Assembly: GCF_001612805.1 (NCBI RefSeq)
Contig: NZ_BDBD01000021.1
Coordinates: 62,001 to 126,000, forward strand
From: Nocardia coubleae NBRC 108252
Lineage (GTDB): Bacteria > Actinomycetota > Actinomycetes > Mycobacteriales > Mycobacteriaceae
Direction of reading: 5' to 3'
Length of the DNA stretch: 64,000 nucleotides
The position numbers and the translations under genes were made by a program. The notes beneath the pieces were generated by a model, which was given only the letters and a program-made list of their open reading frames with translations, did not search any database and had not been told where the DNA came from. Shown here in pieces: positions 58,936 through 64,000 of the stretch (positions are counted from its first letter, which is position 1; each line of letters starts with the position of its first letter).

Positions 58936-59895
58936 ATGCAGATCGGATTCAAATTGGCGGCCGAGGCCTTCGACCCGAACGAACTGGTCCGCCAGGCCGT
59001 TCGGGCCGAGTCCGTCGGCTTCGATTTCGTCGAGATCAGCGACCATTTCCATCCGTGGCTGGACAATCAGGGCCATTCACCGTTCGCCTGGTCGGTGCTC
59101 GGCGCGATCGCCGCGCGCACCGACAGCCTCGAGCTCGCGACCGGTGTGACCTGCCCGATCATCCGCTATCACCCCGCGATCATCGCCCAGGCCGCCGCCA
59201 CCACGGCGCTGCTCTCCGACGGACGCTTCACCCTCGGGATCGGGTCCGGTGAGCGGCTCAACGAGCACGTGGTCGGCCAGGAATTTCCGCCGGTGCTCGT
59301 TCGGCAGCGGATGTTGCGTGAGGCGCTCGAGATCATCCGCCTGCTGTGGCGCGGCGGATACCGCAATTACGACGGTCGCTACCTGTCGCTGTCGGACGCG
59401 CGGGTCTTCGATCTGCCGGACACACCGCCGAAGATCGCTGTCGCGGCGGGTGGTCCACGTGCGGCCGAGATCGCCGCCGAACTCGGCGACGGCCTGTTCG
59501 CCACCGAACCCGACCCCGATCTGGTGCGCACCTACCGGGACTCCGGCGGCATGGGGCCACGCTATGTAGAGGTCGGTGTCGCCTTCGATCCCGACGAGCG
59601 CAAGGCCGCCGAGGCCGCGCTGTCTACGAATCGGTGGATGACCGGCGGCTGGAAAGTGATGAGCGAGTTGCCGAATCCGGTGAACTTCGCCGCCGCGTCG
59701 ACCACCGTGCGAGTAGACGACATGCTCGAGGCGATGGTCTGCGGCAACGACCCCAAGCGCTATGTCGAGGCTGTCCGCAAGGCCACCGACGCCGGCTTTG
59801 ACCGGGTGGTGCTGATGAACGCGGGCCCGGATGTCGACGCGTTCCTCGATTTCTACAGCAGCGAACTGCAACCGCTGTTGCGCGCGGAGGGCTGA
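58936..59895 (+). CDS. F420-dependent-type LLM oxidoreductase
   Basis: 319 residues. Luciferase-like TIM barrel with the Fgd/F420-group hallmarks DFVEISDHFHPW, ATGVTCPIIRYHPAIIAQAAATTALLSDGRFTLGIGSGERLNEHVVG, and GVAFDPDERKAAEAAL. It resembles the TIGR03557-type F420-dependent oxidoreductases related to glucose-6-phosphate dehydrogenase. Substrate unknown. It ends 7 bp before the DUF72 gene, in the same operon. Confidence 0.88.
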   Translation: MQIGFKLAAEAFDPNELVRQAVRAESVGFDFVEISDHFHPWLDNQGHSPFAWSVLGAIAARTDSLELATGVTCPIIRYHPAIIAQAAATTALLSDGRFTLGIGSGERLNEHVVGQEFPPVLVRQRMLREALEIIRLLWRGGYRNYDGRYLSLSDARVFDLPDTPPKIAVAAGGPRAAEIAAELGDGLFATEPDPDLVRTYRDSGGMGPRYVEVGVAFDPDERKAAEAALSTNRWMTGGWKVMSELPNPVNFAAASTTVRVDDMLEAMVCGNDPKRYVEAVRKATDAGFDRVVLMNAGPDVDAFLDFYSSELQPLLRAEG

Positions 59896-59902
59896 ATCGG
59901 CG

Positions 59903-60682
59903 ATGCCCCTGCGGATCGGTACCTCCGGCTGGCAATACCGTGATTGGCGCGGTGTGCTGTATCCGCAGGGGCTGCCGATGCGAAGCTGGCTGGAGCATTT
60001 CGCGCAGGCCTTCGCGACGGTGGAGTCCAACAACGCCTTCTACCGGCTGCCGAGCCGGGAAACCTTCGCCGCGTGGCGCGAGCGCACGCCCGCGGATTTC
60101 GTTGTCGCGGTGAAGGCCAGCCGCTTCCTCACCCACATCAAACGACTGCGCGAGCCGGAGGAACCGGTGCAGCGCCTGCTCGACCGCGCCGAGGGCCTCG
60201 GTGACCGGCTCGGCCCGATCCTGTTGCAACTGCCACCCACCCTGCGCGCCGACGCGGGCCTGCTCGACGACTGTCTTCGCTGTTTCCCGTCCTCGGTGCG
60301 GGTGGCGGTGGAACCCAGACACGAGTCCTGGTGGACCGACGAGATCCGCGATGTCCTGTGTGCACGCGGAGCGGCGCTGTCCTGGGCGGATCGTGATTCC
60401 CGGCCGGTGACGCCACTGTGGCGCACCACCGATTGGGCGTATCTCCGCCTGCACGCCGGTCGCGCCAACCCATCGCCGCACTACGGCAGGCAGGCCCTGA
60501 ACGGCTGGGTGCACCGTCTGCTCGACGCCTTCCCGGCCGACGCCGACTGCTACGTCTACTTCAACAACGACCCCGGCGGGGCGGCCGTGCGCGACGCCGT
60601 CACCTTCGCCCACCTGGCCGAGGGCGCGGGCGCCGAGGTGACCCGCGTGCCGGACCTGTCCACCCAGCGAGCCGCCTCATGA
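59903..60682 (+). CDS. DUF72 family protein
   Basis: 259 residues from the ATG at 59903. TIM-barrel-like DUF72 signature: RIGTSGWQYRDWRGVLYP, then FATVESNNAFYRLPSRETFAAWRERTP, LGPILLQLPP, VAVEPRHESWW, and YVYFNNDPGGAAVRDA. Members are suspected to act in nucleic-acid or sugar processing, but no reaction is proven. Its stop overlaps the UdgX start by 4 bp, so the two are translationally coupled, which supports a DNA-repair-related role. Confidence 0.9.
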   Translation: MPLRIGTSGWQYRDWRGVLYPQGLPMRSWLEHFAQAFATVESNNAFYRLPSRETFAAWRERTPADFVVAVKASRFLTHIKRLREPEEPVQRLLDRAEGLGDRLGPILLQLPPTLRADAGLLDDCLRCFPSSVRVAVEPRHESWWTDEIRDVLCARGAALSWADRDSRPVTPLWRTTDWAYLRLHAGRANPSPHYGRQALNGWVHRLLDAFPADADCYVYFNNDPGGAAVRDAVTFAHLAEGAGAEVTRVPDLSTQRAAS

Positions 60683-61296
60683 CCACGACCAAATACCCCG
60701 GTGCGGCCGAGTACGTACCGAGCACCGACAACCTGGCCACCCTCGCGGCCGCCGCCGACGCCTGCCACGGTTGCGACCTGTATCGCGACGCCACCCAGAC
60801 GGTGTTCGGCGAGGGCGCACCGCACGCGAGCACCGTCCTGATCGGTGAACAACCCGGCAACGAGGAAGACCTCGACGGCCACCCGTTCGTCGGACCGGCC
60901 GGACGACTGCTCGACCGCGCGCTCGACGACATCGGCGTCGACCGGAAAACGCTCTACCTCACGAACGCGGTGAAGCACTTCCGCTTCGAGCAGCGCGGCA
61001 AACGACGCATCCACCAGCAACCCCGCCGCACCGAGATCGTCGCCTGCGCACCCTGGCTCACCCGCGAATTGGACCTCATCGCACCGGAACTCGTGATCTG
61101 CCTCGGCGCCATCGCCACGCAATCGGTGCTCGGCCCGAAGGCCAAGGTCACCGAATTGCGTGGCCGCACCGTCGAACTCGAACATTTTCGGGTCGGCGCG
61201 ACGGTGCACCCGTCCTCGGTACTGCGGGCGACCGACCGCACCCAGGCCTACGCCGAGTTTGTCGACGACCTGACCCACCTGTTCGAGCCGGCCTGA
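60679..61296 (+). CDS. udgX: UdgX-family uracil-DNA glycosylase
   Basis: 205 residues from the ATG at 60679. Motif A GEQPGNEEDLDGHPFVGPAGRLLDRAL at 57-82 and the diagnostic KRRIH loop at 108-112, His112 being the residue that in UdgX bonds covalently to the abasic sugar, plus VHPSSVLR near the C-terminus. Cysteines in CHGCDLYRD and CAPWL fit the iron-sulphur cluster of this group. It removes uracil from DNA and remains attached. It overlaps DUF72 and is convergent with the hydrolase. Confidence 0.92.
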   Translation: MTTTKYPGAAEYVPSTDNLATLAAAADACHGCDLYRDATQTVFGEGAPHASTVLIGEQPGNEEDLDGHPFVGPAGRLLDRALDDIGVDRKTLYLTNAVKHFRFEQRGKRRIHQQPRRTEIVACAPWLTRELDLIAPELVICLGAIATQSVLGPKAKVTELRGRTVELEHFRVGATVHPSSVLRATDRTQAYAEFVDDLTHLFEPA

Positions 61297-63330
61297 TCAC
61301 CAGCCGGGATCGACATCCATCGGCACATTGATCCAGCTCGGCCGCGCCGGGTCGAGCTCGAGGTGCTGGGTCCGCAGACCGCTCTCGTTCAGCAACGGCC
61401 GCAGCGGGATCGCGCTGGGGAAGTTGCCCGCGAACACGTCGACACGCAGGCGGTGCCCCGGCAGCAGCACACCGTCGGTGGCGCGGATGCCGATCTCGAT
61501 GGTCGTCGGCTCACCCGGCACCGTCGGCTGACGCGTGTCCAGCGTGAGGATGGGGTACGGGTCGGTGTAGTCGCCGTTGGGCGAACGGGTGGACTTCGCC
61601 TCGTCGATCGCCCGCAGCGACGCCATCAGCTGACCCTGCGACCAGACCGTCGAACGTCCGTCCGGCGCTACATCATTGACGGTGACGGTCCAGTACCCGT
61701 CGGTGGTGTCGAGCACCGTGTTCAGGTGCGCGGCGATCGCCCCGGAGATCCGCGTCGGCTTGTCGACCGGTGCGGTGGTGAAGGTGAGCGCGGCGCCCTC
61801 GCTGATCCGGGCGTCCTTGGCACACACATCCGGCAGCGGAACGAGTCCGGCGGTGCCCTGTGCGGCATCACGCGAACAGATCGTCGACAAACTCGGATCC
61901 ACCGAAAGACGCTGCGCCCCACCGGGAGCGGTGACCAGACTGCCGTCGTGACGGGCACCGGGCGCGGTCCCCGACGGCGCGGCGTCCAGATACATCCGGC
62001 GGTACTCCATGCCGGGGCGCGGGAACGCCACATCGGTGGTCCACTGCTCGCTGCCCTGCTGCCACAGCGTCACCGGGTCGTACCGGTCGATGCCGTTGTC
62101 GATGCCCTTGAGCCACTTGTCGAACCACGCGCGCTGCAATGCCTCGAGCGGTGCGGGCGCACCCGGCTGACCGAGTCCCGAGCTCACGGTCACGTGGTAC
62201 ACGTTGCCCATGATGAGCTTCTTCTGCTCGGCGGGCACATCGAGCGCGTTGTAGATGCGCGGGGTCGAATAGGTGAAGATGTCGTGCCACCCGCCGTAGA
62301 GGAACGCGGGCACCTGCACCTTCTCCGGCTGCCCGACCCACGCGGTGCGCAGCGCCGAATCGTCGTCGAGGATCGCCGACATCTCCGGCGGGATCTGTTC
62401 GACGGTCGGGGTGGTCAGCGCGGCGATGAGCACATTGAAGAAGGTGAACGGGTCGCGCACCCGGTCGGCCAGCCACACCCAGTCGAACTTGCCCGCGAGG
62501 ATCGACACCATGTCGGGCAGCAATTTGGCGCCGTCGACCGCGAGCAGCCAGGCCGGGATGAAGCCGACACCGAGCGCGCCACCGGGAGCGGCGACATCGC
62601 GGATCAGGTCGCTACCGGGCACCACCGGGAAGATCGCCTTCAGTGCCTCGGGCTGGCGCTGAGCGGTGTGCAGCTGGTTGATCCCCGAATAGGAGATGCC
62701 GCTCATCCCGATCTTGCCGTCGGACCAGCGCTGTTTCGACGCCCAGTCCACCACCTCGACACCGTCGAGCTGCTCGCGTTCACCGAACACCTGCCAGGTG
62801 CCCTGCGAGAACCCGGTGCCACGCACGTCGACGACCACCTGGGTGTATCCACCGCGGATCAGATTGCGGTCGACACCGAAGGTGCGCGCGGCGCCGCCGG
62901 GCAGCGCCTTCATCATGTCGCTGAGGCTGCTGAAGCCGAACGGCGAGAAGTCGAGGTTCTGCAGGACCGGCATCAGCAGATCCGACAGGCCGGGCACCGC
63001 GAGCGCCGAGTCCGCGATGTTGGACACCAGCTTGGTGTAGGGCGTCATATTGACGATCGTCGGCGTGGGTTCGGCGATGGGCTGACCGTCGGCACCGGCG
63101 GGGTGATAGACGTTGGCTTTCAATACCGTGCCGTCGCTCATCGTGATGGGGACGTCCCACTCGATGAAAACGTTGGGGTACTGCTGGGGCCCGGTATGGG
63201 TTGCCACGAATTGGGCATCGAGCCCTTCGGCGGCCGGTGCGGCCGAACCCATCGGCGCGGATGCCACCGCACCTGCCAATACGACGACCGACGCCATCAG
63301 CGCCGCCAGTCGCCCACGATATTTGCCCAT
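61297..63330 (-). CDS. secreted CocE/NonD-type hydrolase
   Basis: 677 residues. Signal peptide with cleavage near GSAAPAAEG. Alpha/beta hydrolase with the nucleophile Ser in GMSGISYSGINQLH, the RGTGFSQGTW loop, and YGGWHDIFTYSTPR, followed by a C-terminal jelly-roll domain (VDVFAGNFPSAIPLRPLLNE). The family cleaves X-Pro dipeptides, cocaine-like esters or acyl amides. It is exported; two cysteines (CSRDAAQ...VCAKDA) may form a disulphide. Divergent from the TetR gene. Confidence 0.9.
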   Translation of the reverse strand: MGKYRGRLAALMASVVVLAGAVASAPMGSAAPAAEGLDAQFVATHTGPQQYPNVFIEWDVPITMSDGTVLKANVYHPAGADGQPIAEPTPTIVNMTPYTKLVSNIADSALAVPGLSDLLMPVLQNLDFSPFGFSSLSDMMKALPGGAARTFGVDRNLIRGGYTQVVVDVRGTGFSQGTWQVFGEREQLDGVEVVDWASKQRWSDGKIGMSGISYSGINQLHTAQRQPEALKAIFPVVPGSDLIRDVAAPGGALGVGFIPAWLLAVDGAKLLPDMVSILAGKFDWVWLADRVRDPFTFFNVLIAALTTPTVEQIPPEMSAILDDDSALRTAWVGQPEKVQVPAFLYGGWHDIFTYSTPRIYNALDVPAEQKKLIMGNVYHVTVSSGLGQPGAPAPLEALQRAWFDKWLKGIDNGIDRYDPVTLWQQGSEQWTTDVAFPRPGMEYRRMYLDAAPSGTAPGARHDGSLVTAPGGAQRLSVDPSLSTICSRDAAQGTAGLVPLPDVCAKDARISEGAALTFTTAPVDKPTRISGAIAAHLNTVLDTTDGYWTVTVNDVAPDGRSTVWSQGQLMASLRAIDEAKSTRSPNGDYTDPYPILTLDTRQPTVPGEPTTIEIGIRATDGVLLPGHRLRVDVFAGNFPSAIPLRPLLNESGLRTQHLELDPARPSWINVPMDVDPGW

Positions 63331-63476
63331 ACCTCGACGTCAGCCCTCCCGCTATCGGGAACCGTGTCGTTCCCGTACCGGAAAGTAACGTAGCCTGTGT
63401 CACACGCGATCGCAACGATGTGCTCTCCGCCGCCCGCCGACCAGCGTCATCACCCCGACCTGACACAATCACCCCT

Positions 63477-64000
63477 GTGACTGCGCCCGGATTCGACGCC
63501 GACGGTCGCCGGTACCGGGGCGCCGCTCCCGGGCAACGCCAGCAGGAACGCCGTGCCCGGCTCATCGAAGCCGCCACCGAGGCCTTCGGCACCGAGGGCT
63601 ACCGCAACACCACGGTGACCACCATCTGCGCGGCCGCCGGTGTCGGGAAGCGATACTTCTACGAATCCTTCAGCGACAGTGAGGATTTGCTGCTCGAGGT
63701 GTACCGCGAGATCGCGGCGCGGATGATCGAGTCGATCCACGCGGGCATCAGCACGGCCGACACCGATGTGACGACTCAGGTCCGGGTAGCGCTGGCCGCC
63801 TACTTCCAGCTCATCCACGACGACCCGCGCGTGCCACGCATCGCCTTCTTCGAGATCCTCGGCGTGAGTCCCGCCGTCGACCGGGCTTACCGCGATGTGC
63901 TCGACGCGCTGGTCGACATCTGCCTCGCCCTGCTCACCCCGCACGTCGACCACGACGCCCACCCGGCGGTGAGCGTGCGCACGGTGCTGCTCGGGCTGGT
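63477..64000 (+). CDS. TetR/AcrR-family regulator (truncated by window end)
   Basis: GTG at 63477; the frame is open to the last base, so the C-terminus is outside the window. HTH RNTTVTTICAAAGVGKRYFYESFSDSEDLL, followed by a helical domain. It is divergent from the secreted hydrolase gene, with 146 bp between, where CACGCG and TGTGTCACACG-like palindromic bases occur. It may control the hydrolase. Confidence 0.88.
   Translation, partial: MTAPGFDADGRRYRGAAPGQRQQERRARLIEAATEAFGTEGYRNTTVTTICAAAGVGKRYFYESFSDSEDLLLEVYREIAARMIESIHAGISTADTDVTTQVRVALAAYFQLIHDDPRVPRIAFFEILGVSPAVDRAYRDVLDALVDICLALLTPHVDHDAHPAVSVRTVLLGL

Noticed and set aside
61363..63393. 676-codon plus-strand frame
   Set aside because: Antisense to the secreted CocE-type hydrolase, which has a signal peptide and catalytic motifs. 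The frame itself has no recognisable domain.

Overview
The window is high-GC actinobacterial DNA from a mycolic-acid producer, most likely Nocardia or a close relative. The main evidence is the block from 7 to 17.5 kb (accD6, kasA, acpM, fabD, a PucR-type regulator, aceE, then a lipoprotein, a DUF3052 protein, ahpE and tRNA-Val), which matches the gene order I recall for the M. tuberculosis Rv2238c-Rv2247 region except that no kasB lies between kasA and accD6. An F420-type luciferase-like oxidoreductase, an NDMA-type alcohol dehydrogenase, an EphD-like fusion protein and UdgX agree with this placement. There are no rRNA genes, phage genes, insertion sequences or CRISPR arrays.

Layout. 0-7 kb: gamma carbonic anhydrase, small ORF + TetR, a DNA adenine methyltransferase-like gene with an internal 15-bp tandem repeat, a secreted von Willebrand A protein, nitroreductase and HxlR. 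7-17.5 kb: FAS-II/pyruvate dehydrogenase block. 17.5-32 kb: ATP-dependent DNA ligase, streptomycin-kinase-like gene, a three-gene ECF sigma unit with 8-bp overlaps, RNase Z, an ABC-F protein behind a leader peptide and attenuator-like stems, TetR-controlled membrane and MFS genes, DUF3145, and two divergent serine hydrolases. 32-37 kb: a zinc uptake locus (aztA divergent from aztB-aztC-aztD) around a Zur-like palindrome; aztB is fused in frame to an AztD-like domain. 37-43 kb: alcohol dehydrogenase with a KstR-like palindrome, DinB protein, phosphotransferase, fused PabA-PabB, alpha carbonic anhydrase.

43.5-51 kb is the most accessory-looking stretch. It holds a six-module TerD/TerB-like/HNH protein, a head-to-head pair of near-identical two-helix membrane proteins, an FBP (EF-G-binding zinc-finger) protein, a MerR/OYE pair, a TerD-vWA protein, and a divergent R2K-type ATP-grasp gene with an unknown partner. 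This resembles Ter-type stress or conflict loci and is the best candidate for an undescribed system.

51-64 kb: GNAT acetyltransferase with membrane anchor, tRNA-Met, quinone oxidoreductase with unusual 5' palindromes, a Cys-every-8-residues repeat protein divergent from a GRDP/DUF1399-like protein, an operon of diiron protein, flavin/2Fe-2S reductase and alpha/beta hydrolase-SDR fusion, a compact 18-residue amphipathic peptide gene with a perfect Shine-Dalgarno and its own terminator, a Rho-N-like protein, an operon of LLM oxidoreductase, DUF72 and UdgX, a secreted CocE-type hydrolase and a TetR gene cut by the window end. No gene-free stretch exceeds 300 bases. Start codons were moved inward from the longest ORF wherever a ribosome binding site, operon overlap or family alignment supported it.
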